Source of the DNA: Nitritalea halalkaliphila LW7
GTDB lineage: Bacteria > Bacteroidota > Bacteroidia > Cytophagales > Cyclobacteriaceae
DNA: 64,000 bases
Direction: 5' to 3'
Assembly: GCF_000265075.1 (NCBI RefSeq)
Contig: NZ_AJYA01000028.1
Span: 17,455 to 81,454, forward strand
A program made the translations under genes and the position numbers. This document shows, in pieces, positions 1 through 8,407 of the stretch. The notes beneath the pieces were generated by a model, which saw only the letters and a list, made by a program, of their open reading frames with translations, ran no database searches and was not told the DNA's origin. Position 1 is the first letter of the stretch. Every line of letters begins with the position of its first letter.

Positions 1-480
1 AGTCTCAGCACCTTAAACGAACGGGAGGCGGTGGCCCTGCTGCGCTACCTGGAGCAGTGCATCAGGCGGCTGGGCATCGGGCACATGAAGCAGGAAGGTT
101 GGAATATCGGCCTTATCGCACCCTATAGCGCCCAAGTGCGTGCACTGCGGCATCATATCTTTGAAACCTTTCAATTTCCGAATCTAAAGGCCTTCTCGGA
201 GCTCCTGACCGTGAATAGCATCGACGGATTTCAGGGACAGGAGCGGGACATTATGGCGATCAGCCTGGTACGTGCGAATGAAACCGGGGAAATCGGCTTT
301 CTTTCGGATATCCGTAGGATGAATGTGGCCCTCACCCGGGCCAAAAGGAAGCTAATCGTCATGGGCGACAGCGCCACGCTCAGTCATCATCCCTTTTATG
401 CTGATTTTATCGACTATGTAGACCGCCACGGATCCTACAGCAGCATTTACACACTACCGGACCTGATCGAAGGCCTGTAA
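1..480 (+). CDS. SF1 (Upf1/IGHMBP2-like) DNA/RNA helicase, C-terminal fragment
   Basis: The reading frame is open from base 1, so only the C-terminal ~159 residues of a larger superfamily 1 helicase are present; the GTG at 31 is internal. The second RecA-like domain is visible: 'LIAPYSAQ' (motif IV region), 'VNSIDGFQGQERD' (motif V) and 'RRMNVALTRAKRKLIVMGD' (motif VI with the arginine finger). This motif set is typical of AAA_12/Upf1-like helicases that unwind nucleic acid with ATP. The end of the gene at TAA 478-480 looks natural, since the C-terminus follows motif VI by about 50 residues as usual. The nucleic acid substrate and partner cannot be inferred. No terminator is obvious before the convergent gene ending at 530. 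Confidence 0.85.
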   Translation, partial: SLSTLNEREAVALLRYLEQCIRRLGIGHMKQEGWNIGLIAPYSAQVRALRHHIFETFQFPNLKAFSELLTVNSIDGFQGQERDIMAISLVRANETGEIGFLSDIRRMNVALTRAKRKLIVMGDSATLSHHPFYADFIDYVDRHGSYSSIYTLPDLIEGL

Positions 481-529
481 AGCAGCAAAAGGAGAGCGGG
501 CCAGCGATGCTTTCTCAGCGCCAACTCCA

Positions 530-1666
530 CTACTCTAAAAAAGAGTCGAAGAGCAAGTTAAAGCGGTAATCTCGGAAAGCAGGTAAGGCTTCCACTTGGG
601 GGGCCGTTTCCCAAAATTCATGGGAAGTATAAAATTGCCCAGAGAGGTCTTCTTTCGGTGGCAAGGCCACCGCTTGCAACTTCGTTTGCACATCGTACGC
701 CATGGAGCCCCCTCTTTTCAATTCTTGGAAATTTTGGATATGGAGCGTCATCGCCTTTACGAAATAACGCCCCGAGGCATCTTGCGACGTCCAAGCCTCC
801 ACCTTCCGCTGCTGCGCTTTCACATATTTAAGCGCCGTGAGTTTGCTGAAGGCTGCAAATCGCAGATTTTCTGCACGCAAGGATTTGGGACTTTGTTCAT
901 AGCGCACATACTGCAGCGTAGTATCGGATTTCTGCACCCAAAGCTCGCCGTCATACTCCGCTTTAGCCTTCTTGGCCTTAAAGCGAATCCTGTACTTTTC
1001 CGAGTCTTCCTGCTCTAACGCATACTTAAAATGATGCATGTACAGCACATCCAAAAAGTCGGGCACAGTGGAGGCATGGGTGAAGAGATCGATAGAGCGA
1101 TTCAGTACCTTCGGTCGATACAGAGGTGCCAGTAAGTCAGCGTCCCAGCGTGAAGTATCCTCCCTGGAGGTAAGAAAACGATAGGTTGCCGGTCTTCTCC
1201 CCTGATCTACGCGGTCAAGAAGTAAAAATTGCTCGCGCTGGAATACCGTATCTTTGGTTTCCACTTGCTCCAAGCTTCCGAACTCATAACGTACAGCGAT
1301 AGGTCCATAGACATTGGGGTCGCCTAGTTTTTTGATCACTGCACGCATCAGCTCTTCTTCGTCCACCGGACGGACGACAACTTCTTCTAAGCCTAGGGTC
1401 ACTGCTGTCAGCGTGAGCACCAGTGGCTGCTGGGCATCTCGGGTATACGCGATAGCATCTGAAGAAAAGCCCATACAAGACACCTGAAGCGTCCCAGAAT
1501 CCGGCGCACCTTTAAAGATAAACTCCCCTTGCGCATTTGCGACAGTATAGCGATCTGCCACCTGCAAAATCGCATACGGCACAGGTTCTCCCGCTGTATC
1601 TACGACTGTTCCCCGAAGGTCAAACTCCACCGCAGTAAATAGCATAAGTAAAAAAAGTAGGCTCAT
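530..1666 (-). CDS. Exported protein with carboxypeptidase-regulatory-like (CarboxypepD_reg) domain
   Basis: This 378-residue protein starts with a short hydrophobic signal sequence (residues 1-15). A carboxypeptidase-D regulatory-like beta-sandwich follows ('LRGTVVDTAGEPVPYAIL', residues ~17-90), which includes the 'ANAQGEF' turn and the usual 'LEEVVVRP' ending. The remaining ~280 residues match proteins that Bacteroidota annotate only as carboxypeptidase-like regulatory domain proteins; no catalytic site is recognisable. It probably acts at the cell envelope. Its start overlaps the stop of the upstream propeller lipoprotein gene by 4 bases (ATGA), so the two are translationally coupled. Function unknown. 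Confidence 0.7.
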   Translation of the reverse strand: MSLLFLLMLFTAVEFDLRGTVVDTAGEPVPYAILQVADRYTVANAQGEFIFKGAPDSGTLQVSCMGFSSDAIAYTRDAQQPLVLTLTAVTLGLEEVVVRPVDEEELMRAVIKKLGDPNVYGPIAVRYEFGSLEQVETKDTVFQREQFLLLDRVDQGRRPATYRFLTSREDTSRWDADLLAPLYRPKVLNRSIDLFTHASTVPDFLDVLYMHHFKYALEQEDSEKYRIRFKAKKAKAEYDGELWVQKSDTTLQYVRYEQSPKSLRAENLRFAAFSKLTALKYVKAQQRKVEAWTSQDASGRYFVKAMTLHIQNFQELKRGGSMAYDVQTKLQAVALPPKEDLSGQFYTSHEFWETAPQVEALPAFRDYRFNLLFDSFLE

Positions 1667-2756
1667 TTTAATTCCATTTCAAGTACCACAAACAAAGCGT
1701 CGGAGTCCATCAGCCCCTCAAACTGGCTCCCCTCCGATTCGGATAGAAACAAGCGGATATAATCCACATCCATCACACTATAAAAGGTATTTCCCTTACT
1801 GGCCATCGGCTGTAAGCAAGCAAAAGAAAGAATAAAATCATCTACCGACTTGTCCTGAGGCCGAAGCTCCTGAAATGAAAGCCGCTTGATATCCAGCATG
1901 CGATAGGCGGGCACTCCCGCTTCCGAAAAGTAAAACAACAGTTGATCACCTACTAGGAGGAAAGCATCTGCGTGGGTGATTAAATGCTCGGGAAGGTTTT
2001 CTTGCGCCAGATCCTCGAAGCTTGTGGCCAGACGCCCTTCGAAATCAAAAGTCACCGTTTGTATCAGCTCCCCATCTGCGGTGAACAGGTAGAACATATC
2101 ACTCAGTGGCAGATGAAAAAAGAAGCCTCCACCCGGAAGTCTCCCCGAAAACTGTTGCGGCAGAAAGTCCAGCAGTGGTTCTTCTGGCTTGGGCAGTCGC
2201 TCCTGTAGTACCTCACCGGTGCCCGCAGCCACTTGTACGAGTAGGTACTCTCTTTCCGTATCATAGCCCGCATAGAGCCAGAGGGTTTCGCCTTCGGCAA
2301 AGAGCAGTTTTTCAAAGCCAAAAGAGATGCGCACGCTTTGCACGAAAGTGCCATCCAGCGTAAACTGCTCAATCTTCCGCCCTGGGGTAAACAAATAGAG
2401 AAAGCCTGCCTCCTCATCGACCACAAAATCATAAAGGTTACCCCCTTCGAAGCCGCGAATCGAATGGGAGAAGGCGCCGGTTTCGGTGTACACATGCAGC
2501 GCGCGACTCGACTCCTCGTCCAGGACATACAGGTGCTGTTTCCCTACTTCTAAGCGATTCACACCGCCCATGCCCCCCTCCTCTCCCAGTTCGGTAAACC
2601 GAACCACACGAAAGGCATCTAGAAACGTGAGCTGTTCTGCTGCTTGTAAAACAGGAAGTGCATCTGTGGTTGTTCTCTCCGGCTGGCAGGAGGTGAGAGC
2701 ACTCCAGCTAAGAATCAGGCAAAAAATCCGCGTAAGCTTAATCTATTCCGCATCAT
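1663..2756 (-). CDS. 6-bladed beta-propeller lipoprotein (apparent 1-nt frameshift near the start)
   Basis: The open frame with a start codon begins only at a GTG at 2607 ('MVRFTELGEEGG'), but the same frame continues upstream without a start and encodes a lipoprotein signal with lipobox 'ALTSC' followed by 'QPERTTTDA'. An ATGATG at 2756-2751 lies in a neighbouring frame. Adding one T to the T6 run (A6 on the plus strand, 2721-2726) joins them as 'MMRNRLSLRGFFCLILSW...', giving 364 residues. The body has repeated YLYVLDEE/FLYLFTPG-type strands, as in Bacteroidota 6-bladed beta-propeller proteins (PF17170-like). It is likely anchored in the outer membrane or periplasm and cotranscribed with the downstream CarboxypepD_reg gene. 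Ligand unknown. Confidence 0.7.
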
Positions 2757-2793
2757 ATCGGGTTTTTAAATAAAAATTGAGTATTTACTGCCT

Positions 2794-2826
2794 AAAAGGT
2801 AATTCATTCTCAAAAAAAAAAACAAA
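2794..2826 (-). promoter_or_regulatory. Candidate sigma-70 (Bacteroidota type) promoter for the propeller lipoprotein gene
   Basis: Read on the minus strand: TTTG (plus 2823-2826), 21 bases, then TACCTTTT (plus 2794-2801), close to the Bacteroidota -33 TTTG / -7 TAnnTTTG consensus. It lies ~40 bases upstream of the proposed ATG at 2756, which also supports that upstream start. Confidence 0.4.
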
Positions 2827-2853
2827 CCACACAAATATTTGACTAAAAATAAT

Positions 2854-3378
2854 TTAGATTTTTGGCCGGTAGGCCAGATCCAGCAGGCGCAGCATATTCC
2901 CAAAGTGCGGGGCGGCTGCTTCCACTTCTTTCGGAATGGCGCGGCCATGTAGTTTCGCTAAAAGCAGCCCATACAGTACATTTAGGAACAGCTGTACTTC
3001 ATGAGCAGGTGCCTGCTCCCCTGCCTCCAGCATAAAATAAAGCACATGGGGGCGGCAGGGGCTGTAGGCTTCCCGGTAGTGAGGATCCGACTTCACCAGC
3101 TCCCAGTGTAGGTGCGCGAGCTCATCGACTAAAGCCTGCGTGGTCGATAGATGGCCCTGCTGCATGCATCCTTCCGCCTGCAGCTGTGCGGCGAGGCCCG
3201 CGAACCAGTCAAGACAGGCCTTTTTTTCCGCCTCCGGGATCGGGTAATGGGCCACCACATGGGTCTCGATCAGGCCTAAATCCCCATCAAAAGCCCGAAT
3301 AAGGTCTTCCATCTGGTACATGTAAAGGAGATACTCCCCGATATGCTCCTCGCGTTTTCGTGCGGCTACTGCTTCCAT
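2854..3378 (-). CDS. DUF4924 family protein
   Basis: This 174-residue, mostly alpha-helical acidic protein has no signal peptide. The opening 'RKREEHIGEYLLYMYQMEDLIRAF' and the closing 'NVLYGLLLAKLHGRAI' match the conserved ends of the DUF4924 family, small cytoplasmic proteins restricted to Bacteroidota. No catalytic motif is visible and no experimental role is known to me. It is divergent from lepA across a 163-bp intergenic region. The ATG at 3378 is the natural family start. Confidence 0.75.
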   Translation of the reverse strand: MEAVAARKREEHIGEYLLYMYQMEDLIRAFDGDLGLIETHVVAHYPIPEAEKKACLDWFAGLAAQLQAEGCMQQGHLSTTQALVDELAHLHWELVKSDPHYREAYSPCRPHVLYFMLEAGEQAPAHEVQLFLNVLYGLLLAKLHGRAIPKEVEAAAPHFGNMLRLLDLAYRPKI

Positions 3379-3519
3379 GGGCGCAAGTTACAACAATCTG
3401 CGCCTTTCGGAAAATGCAGGCAGGAGCATCCGCCAAACTTTTCCTCCTGCCCCTACGTTCAGCCTAGGGATAATCCTGCAATCTTTAGAAGAGAATGCCG
3501 AAAATCCATAGTAATTCAT

Positions 3520-3527
3520 TACTTTTG
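3520..3527 (+). promoter_or_regulatory. -7 element (TAnnTTTG) upstream of lepA
   Basis: TACTTTTG followed by CATCCAA, 15 bases before the lepA ATG. The same extended string TTTTGCATCCAA occurs in front of the M3 peptidase gene at ~59730. No clear -33 TTTG at the expected spacing. Confidence 0.5.
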
Positions 3528-3541
3528 CATCCAATAAGGAT

Positions 3542-5328
3542 ATGAAAAACATTCGAAATTTCTGTATAATCGCCCATATCGATCATGGGAAGAGTACGTT
3601 GGCAGATAGGCTGTTAGAGTTCACGCAGACAGTCACGGAGCGGGAGATGCAGGCCCAGTTATTAGATAATATGGACCTGGAGCGGGAGCGTGGCATTACG
3701 ATTAAGTCGCATGCGATCCAGATGAAGTATGTCTATAAGGGAGAGGAATATACCTTAAATCTTATTGACACACCGGGTCACGTGGATTTCTCCTATGAGG
3801 TTTCGCGCTCGATCGCGGCCTGTGAGGGGGCCCTGCTTATCGTGGATGCTTCCCAGGGCATCGAGGCGCAGACGATCTCGAATCTCTATTTGGCCATCGG
3901 CCAAGACCTAGAAATTATTCCCGTTCTGAATAAAATCGACCTGCCGGGCGCGGACCCTGAGGCGGTCTCCGATGAGGTGATCGACTTGATCGGCTGCGCG
4001 AAAGAGGACATCGTTTTGGCCTCCGGCAAAGAAGGTATCGGCATCGAAGACATCCTAAATGCGGTGGTGGAGCGTATTCCAGCCCCGGAGGGAGACCCGG
4101 ACGCCCCGCTGCAGGCGATGATTTTCGATTCGGTATACAATCCTTTCCGCGGCGTGGAGGTTATTTTCCGGATTTTTAATGGGCAGATCCGCAAAGGAGA
4201 TAAAATTAAATTTGTGAACACTGGCCGCGAGTATGATGCGGATGAGATCGGTGTGCTGGGCATGAATCAAATCCCGCAGCAGCAGATGGCGGCAGGAAAT
4301 GTGGGCTATCTGATTTCGGGGATAAAAGTGGCGAAAGAGGTGAAGGTGGGGGATACCATCACGCATGTAAAAAACCCTTGTGCGAAAGCCATTCAGGGTT
4401 TTGAGAACGTGAAGCCGATGGTTTTTGCGGGGATCTACCTGTGGACACGACAGAGTTCGAAGAGCTCCGTAACTCCATGGAAAAGCTGCAGCTAAACGAT
4501 GCCTCCCTGGTGTGGGAGCCGGAGACTTCCGCAGCCCTTGGCTTCGGTTTCCGCTGCGGATTCCTCGGCATGCTACACATGGAAATCATTCAGGAGCGCC
4601 TGGAGCGGGAATTTGACATGACAGTGATCACCACGGTCCCTTCTGTGCAGTTCCGCGCCCTACTCCATAACGATACCTATCAGGTGATAAATGCGCCTTC
4701 TGATATGATGGATCCGAATAAATTCAAGCATATCGAAGAGCCTTTCGTGAAGGCAACCATCATTACGGCGGGCGATTATGTCGGTGCTGTGATCCAGCTC
4801 TGCATGGAAAAGCGGGGCCAAATCACGAATCAGGTGTACCTCACCTCTGAGCGCGTGGAGCTGACCTTCAACATGCCGCTGGCGGAAATCGTGTTCGACT
4901 TCTTCGATAAGCTGAAGACCATTTCACGGGGTTACGCTTCCCTCGACTACGAGATGATCGGCTTCCAGCAGTCCAACATGGTGCGACTGGATGTCATGCT
5001 AAACGGTGAGATCGTGGATGCACTCTCCGCCATCGTGCACCGGGATAAGGCCTACGAGTGGGGCAAGCGCCTCTGCGAAAAACTAAAGGAGCTCGTGCCA
5101 CGTCAGATGTTTGAAATTGCCATTCAAGCGGCCATAGGGACGAAAATTATCGCGCGAGAAACCGTAAAGGCCTTACGCAAAAACGTTTTGGCGAAATGTT
5201 ATGGTGGGGATATCTCCCGTAAGCGTAAGCTCCTCGAAAAACAGAAAAAGGGCAAGAAACGTATGCGCCAAGTAGGGAATGTAGAAGTCCCTCAAGAGGC
5301 ATTTATGGCCGTACTAAAATTAGATTAA
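3542..5328 (+). CDS. lepA: Elongation factor 4 (LepA), with a 1-nt frameshift
   Basis: LepA is a ribosome-associated translational GTPase that back-translocates stalled ribosomes. The N-terminal half (3542 to ~4437) has the G domain: 'AHIDHGKST' (G1), 'RERGITIKS' (G2), 'DTPGHVDF' (G3), '[10 protein letters not shown]' (G4). The C-terminal half (from ~4440, different frame) has '[19 protein letters not shown]', '[16 protein letters not shown]' and the lysine-rich LepA C-terminal tail '[17 protein letters not shown]'. At 4438-4440 the sequence reads TACCTGTGG where the family needs TAC CCT GTG G; one C restores '[15 protein letters not shown]' and a 595-residue protein of normal length. A consensus error is far more likely than two separate genes or a real mutation. 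A terminator follows at 5346. Confidence 0.95.
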
Positions 5329-5345
5329 GCACTAGCATCTGCAGG

Positions 5346-5377
5346 CGCACAGCTATCGAAAGAAAGCTGTGCGTTTT
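5346..5377 (+). terminator. Rho-independent terminator after lepA
   Basis: Perfect 9-bp stem CGCACAGCT (5346-5354) / AGCTGTGCG (5365-5373), then TTTT. It covers the possible GTG/ATG starts at 5369-5384, showing that folD begins at 5411. Confidence 0.75.
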
Positions 5378-5410
5378 GCATTTATGCACGACCTATTCGA
5401 TATACAAAAC

Positions 5411-6304
5411 ATGACAGCAACATTAATCGACGGAAAAAAGGTTTCAAAGACCTTACAGGAAGAAATCGCAGCTGAAGTGGCTGCTCACGTGGCCGCAGGC
5501 GGCAAAAAACCGCATCTTGCAGCCATTTTAGTGGGCGAAGATGGCGCCTCTCGCACCTATGTGAATGCGAAAGTAAAGGCCTGCGAGCAGGTGGGATTTG
5601 ACTCCACGCTGGTCAAGCTGGACGCAGCCATCTCTGAACAGGAGCTGCTCCAAGTGGTGGCCGATATCAACGAAAATCCAGCCATCGATGGCCTCATCGT
5701 GCAGCTGCCGCTCCCTAGACACATCGACGTGGCGAAGGTTACCGATAAGATAAAGCCAGAAAAGGATGTGGACGGCTTTACGCCTGCTAATGTGGGACGC
5801 ATGACCTTAGGTTGGCCAGCTTATGTGGCGGCGACTCCTTTCGGGATCGTGGAACTGCTCAAGCGCTATGAGGTGGAAACGAGTGGTAAGCACTGTGTGG
5901 TCATCGGACGTTCCCATATCGTCGGCTCCCCGATGAGTATCCTCATGGCGCGTAATGCCTATCCGGGTAACTGTACCGTGACGCTTACGCACAGCAGGAC
6001 ACAGGGCTTAGCGGATATCTGCCGCACGGCAGATATTTTAATCGTGGCGCTAGGCAAGGCCGAGTTCGTAACGGCAGACATGGTCAAGCCAGGGGCAGTG
6101 GTGATCGATGTCGGGATTCACCGTATCGAAGATGCCAGCAGAAAATCAGGGTTCCGCCTGCTCGGGGACGTGAAATTCGATGAGGTAGCCGAGAAAGCCG
6201 CTGCTATCACGCCTGTACCTGGTGGTGTGGGCCCCATGACGATCGCTTCTCTGCTCTATAATACACTGCTGGCGGCTAAGGGCGCAGTGTATGGTGCCAA
6301 ATAA
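5411..6304 (+). CDS. folD: Bifunctional methylenetetrahydrofolate dehydrogenase/methenyltetrahydrofolate cyclohydrolase FolD
   Basis: FolD interconverts 5,10-methylene-, methenyl- and 10-formyl-tetrahydrofolate in one-carbon metabolism in the cytoplasm. With the start at 5411 ('[10 protein letters not shown]') the protein has 297 residues. Catalytic Tyr50 and Lys54 sit in '[15 protein letters not shown]'; 'QLPLPRHID' and 'PEKDVDGF' supply the folate-site Gln and Asp; the Rossmann NADP site is '[17 protein letters not shown]'; and '[17 protein letters not shown]' is the C-terminal signature. An in-frame extension to 5369 exists, but it runs through the lepA terminator and adds 14 residues foreign to the family. 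Probably monocistronic, ahead of a tRNA gene. Confidence 0.96.
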   Translation: MTATLIDGKKVSKTLQEEIAAEVAAHVAAGGKKPHLAAILVGEDGASRTYVNAKVKACEQVGFDSTLVKLDAAISEQELLQVVADINENPAIDGLIVQLPLPRHIDVAKVTDKIKPEKDVDGFTPANVGRMTLGWPAYVAATPFGIVELLKRYEVETSGKHCVVIGRSHIVGSPMSILMARNAYPGNCTVTLTHSRTQGLADICRTADILIVALGKAEFVTADMVKPGAVVIDVGIHRIEDASRKSGFRLLGDVKFDEVAEKAAAITPVPGGVGPMTIASLLYNTLLAAKGAVYGAK

Positions 6305-6392
6305 GTATGGAAAGCAGAAAAATTAAGCGCTTCATTTTCATTTCGTTGGAAAAAAATGCTACAAAAGGAGCTAATTTTCACGAAGAGGATTC

Positions 6393-6420
6393 TTGCTTTT
6401 CGTGAAATTTTCTACTTTTG
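6393..6420 (+). promoter_or_regulatory. Promoter of tRNA-Leu(GAG)
   Basis: TTG (6393-6395), 17 bases, then the -7 element TACTTTTG (6413-6420), 13 bases upstream of the tRNA 5' end. The spacing is slightly shorter than the usual 19-21. Confidence 0.55.
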
Positions 6421-6433
6421 CTCTCCCAATCAA

Positions 6434-6517
6434 GCGCATGTGGTGAAACTGGTAGACACGCCATCTTGAGGGGGTGGTGCCCGTACGGGCGTGGAAGTTC
6501 GAATCTTCTCATGCGCA
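6434..6517 (+). tRNA. tRNA-Leu (anticodon GAG)
   Basis: Class II tRNA. The acceptor stem GCGCATG (6434-6440) pairs with CATGCGC (6510-6516), discriminator A6517. The anticodon stem is CCATC/GGTGG with loop TTGAGGG, anticodon GAG at 6468-6470. A long variable arm (GCCC-GTAC-GGGC) and the T-arm GTTCGAATC are clear. CCA is not encoded. Confidence 0.95.
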
Positions 6518-6519
6518 CA

Positions 6520-6546
6520 AAGCAGGTTTTCGACCTGCTTTTTTTT
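6520..6546 (+). terminator. Terminator of tRNA-Leu(GAG)
   Basis: Stem AAGCAGG / CCTGCTT (6520-6526 / 6534-6540) with a short loop, followed by a T run to 6546. Confidence 0.8.
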
Positions 6547-6714
6547 ATGCCTTCACTTTTTTTTCTGCTTTAGGAGGACGTAATTCGGCAGTCGGGTAAT
6601 TTTTTATGCGCTACGTCACCTGTGCCTATCCTTTAGAACCAGCCGATTACGAACACCACGAAACTGCCCAGAGGTCTAAAAACACTGGGCGAGGGAACTA
6701 ATTCAATGTATTAG

Positions 6715-6726
6715 ATGTATATACAT
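6715..6726 (+). promoter_or_regulatory. 12-bp perfect palindrome upstream of the nitroreductase gene
   Basis: ATGTATATACAT ends 14 bases before the ATG at 6741 and is preceded by a partial copy (TGTATTAG). Its position fits an operator for a dimeric regulator, but no regulator gene is adjacent. Confidence 0.35.
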
Positions 6727-6740
6727 TAAATAGAAGTATT

Positions 6741-7379
6741 ATGAAACTTGACCAACTATTAGAAGATTTAAATTGGCGTTATGCCACCAAGCGGATGAAT
6801 GGACATGCGGTACCAGAGGAGCAGGTGGAGCAACTTTTAACCAGTATCCAGCTTACAGCTACATCGAACGGTTTACAGCCTTTCTCGGTGTATGTCATTC
6901 AAGACGAAGCCCTACGGCGTCAGCTTCAGGAGGCAGCGTATCAGCAGCCTCAACTAGTGGAGGGCTCCCATTTACTGGTTTTTGCTGCCTGGAAAGAAGT
7001 GAGCCCCGAGCGCATTTCCGCCTATTTTAAGGACGTTTACGCCCAGCGTAAGATGGCGGATGGGGCACTTGCCCAGTACGAAAATCACTTGAAAAAAACC
7101 TTTGGAGCCATGTCTGCAGAAGAGCAGTTCCACTGGTCCGCTAAGCAGGCCTACATCGCCTTAGGAACCGCTCTGGTCGCCGCGGCACAGTTACGCATCG
7201 ACAGCACGCCGATGGAAGGTTTCCAAGCAGAGGAGGTGGACCGCATCCTTGGTTTACGCGATAAAGGCTTGGGGAGCGCTGCTTTACTGGCTTTGGGCTA
7301 CAGAAATGAAGCCGAAGACCACCTGGCGAATGCTCCGAAAGTAAGACGCGCAAAGGAAAAACTTTTTACGCGCCTTTAA
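6741..7379 (+). CDS. Nitroreductase family FMN-dependent NAD(P)H oxidoreductase
   Basis: This 212-residue protein is the size of NfsB/YfkO-type nitroreductases, which use FMN and NAD(P)H to reduce nitro compounds or quinones in the cytoplasm. The N-terminal 'LEDLNWRYATKRMNG' is the typical FMN phosphate-contact region; 'SIQLTATSNGLQPFSVYVI' is the second flavin segment; and 'GLGSAALLALGYRNEAED' is the C-terminal substrate/flavin region followed by the basic 'KVRRAKEKLF'. The gene stands alone between terminators, with a palindromic candidate operator at 6715. The exact substrate is not predictable. The ATG at 6741 is the only reasonable start. Confidence 0.88.
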   Translation: MKLDQLLEDLNWRYATKRMNGHAVPEEQVEQLLTSIQLTATSNGLQPFSVYVIQDEALRRQLQEAAYQQPQLVEGSHLLVFAAWKEVSPERISAYFKDVYAQRKMADGALAQYENHLKKTFGAMSAEEQFHWSAKQAYIALGTALVAAAQLRIDSTPMEGFQAEEVDRILGLRDKGLGSAALLALGYRNEAEDHLANAPKVRRAKEKLFTRL

Positions 7380-7450
7380 AATAATTCGATCTGAAAAAAA
7401 TGCTATTTAGAGCAAAACTTTTTTATGATTTGACAGACAGCCTATGCCCA

Positions 7451-7475
7451 AGACCCTTCGGGGTCTTTTTTTTTT
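7451..7475 (+). terminator. Terminator of the nitroreductase gene
   Basis: AGACCC-TTCG-GGGTCT (7451-7466) tetraloop hairpin followed by nine T's. Confidence 0.85.
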
Positions 7476-7497
7476 CAACAACTAAAGAGTCGTTTTT

Positions 7498-7995
7498 TTA
7501 AAGCCCTTCCTCTTTCTTCGGGTAAGTAAAGAGGGCCAACTGCAGGGGCTGTCGCCCAAAATCTGACCAGTTAGACGTCGATGCCTGAAAGGTAGCGATG
7601 GCGAGTGTAGGAAACTTATCAACGGATAAACCAAAAAAATTCACCAAATTTTCAAATCCAGGATTATGTCCTATTAGGGCTACATGGCTGTCCTTTGGGT
7701 GTAGGTGCCGAATGCAGCTAAGTAACTGATTCTGTGAAGCATGGTAGAGCTCAGAGGTATAGGAAACGGGTATTCGGGTACCAAATCCCTGTGCTTGTAG
7801 TCCTTCCCATGTAAGACGTGTACGTACTGCATCAGAACAAATCGCACGATCGAAAAAAACATTTCTTTTTTTCAGCAGTTCACCCATAGTAATTAGGTCG
7901 TTCATCCCTCTAGGACTAAGATTTCGTTGGTGATCCGGACACCCTAAATCAGCCCAAGAGGATTTCGCGTGTCGAATAAACGTGATCTTTTTCAT
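7498..7995 (-). CDS. SixA-like histidine phosphatase
   Basis: A small member of the histidine phosphatase superfamily. The signature 'FIRHAKSSW' with catalytic His9 opens the protein, the SixA-typical 'HQRNLSPRG' follows at ~29, and the second catalytic His lies in 'VALIGHNPGFENLVNF'. Such enzymes dephosphorylate phosphohistidine (SixA) or small phosphoesters; the substrate here is unproven. An in-frame upstream ATG at 8019 adds eight residues; I prefer 7995 (MKKITFIRHAK), where family members begin. 165 residues. Divergent from the cold-shock gene across a 115-bp AT-rich region. Confidence 0.85.
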   Translation of the reverse strand: MKKITFIRHAKSSWADLGCPDHQRNLSPRGMNDLITMGELLKKRNVFFDRAICSDAVRTRLTWEGLQAQGFGTRIPVSYTSELYHASQNQLLSCIRHLHPKDSHVALIGHNPGFENLVNFFGLSVDKFPTLAIATFQASTSNWSDFGRQPLQLALFTYPKKEEGL

Positions 7996-8110
7996 GTTAG
8001 ATGCGTTTTTGGAGGTCATAAGAACAATTTAGAAAAAAATCTTTGATTTGTTATGCTATTTGTTTACATTTATCATACATTTAACCACGTTAATTTTACA
8101 CTTATTTATT

Positions 8111-8302
8111 ATGCTTACAGGAACTGTTAAATTTTACAATGACGCTAAAGGGTTCGGATTTATTATAGATGATGAGTCCCAAGCAGATGTTTTCGTGCAC
8201 GCCACTGGTCTTATCGATAAAGTCGAACAAAATGACCGCGTGGTGTACGACGTCAAAGACGGCAAAAAGGGTTTAAATGCAATTAATGTAAAGAAATCCT
8301 AA
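8111..8302 (+). CDS. Cold shock protein (CspA family)
   Basis: A 63-residue OB-fold single-stranded nucleic acid-binding protein. RNP1 is 'KGFGFI' and RNP2 'DVFVHAT', both intact. It melts RNA secondary structure and acts as an RNA chaperone. The in-frame ATG at 8048 would add 21 hydrophobic, AT-encoded residues foreign to the family, so I choose the ATG at 8111 (MLTGTVKFYN). A strong terminator follows at 8345, so the gene is monocistronic. The ~60-base AT-rich 5' leader may matter for cold induction, as in other csp genes, but no conserved cold box is evident. Confidence 0.93.
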   Translation: MLTGTVKFYNDAKGFGFIIDDESQADVFVHATGLIDKVEQNDRVVYDVKDGKKGLNAINVKKS

Positions 8303-8344
8303 GTATCTCGGTTCAAGCTACCCGATCCGAAAGACTTAAAATGA

Positions 8345-8385
8345 AAAGGCGCGAGACTAGGGTTGCGTACTTATCTCGCGCCTTT
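8345..8385 (+). terminator. Strong terminator after the cold-shock gene (possibly bidirectional)
   Basis: Perfect 12-bp stem AAAGGCGCGAGA (8345-8356) / TCTCGCGCCTTT (8374-8385). It also lies 23 bases beyond the end of the convergent SDR gene. Confidence 0.8.
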
Positions 8386-8407
8386 CTTCACCACACACAG
8401 TGCACTA

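Noticed and set aside
3542-5328. Two separate genes (truncated LepA and a second LepA C-terminal protein)
   Set aside because: The two frames abut at a conserved motif and one added C restores a normal-length LepA.
5369-5410. Upstream in-frame start for folD at 5369
   Set aside because: The region is a terminator hairpin and the extra 14 residues are not part of the family.
6661-6690. Hairpin GCCCAG/CTGGGC upstream of the nitroreductase as a riboswitch
   Set aside because: Only a 6-bp stem with a 13-base loop and no other conserved structure.
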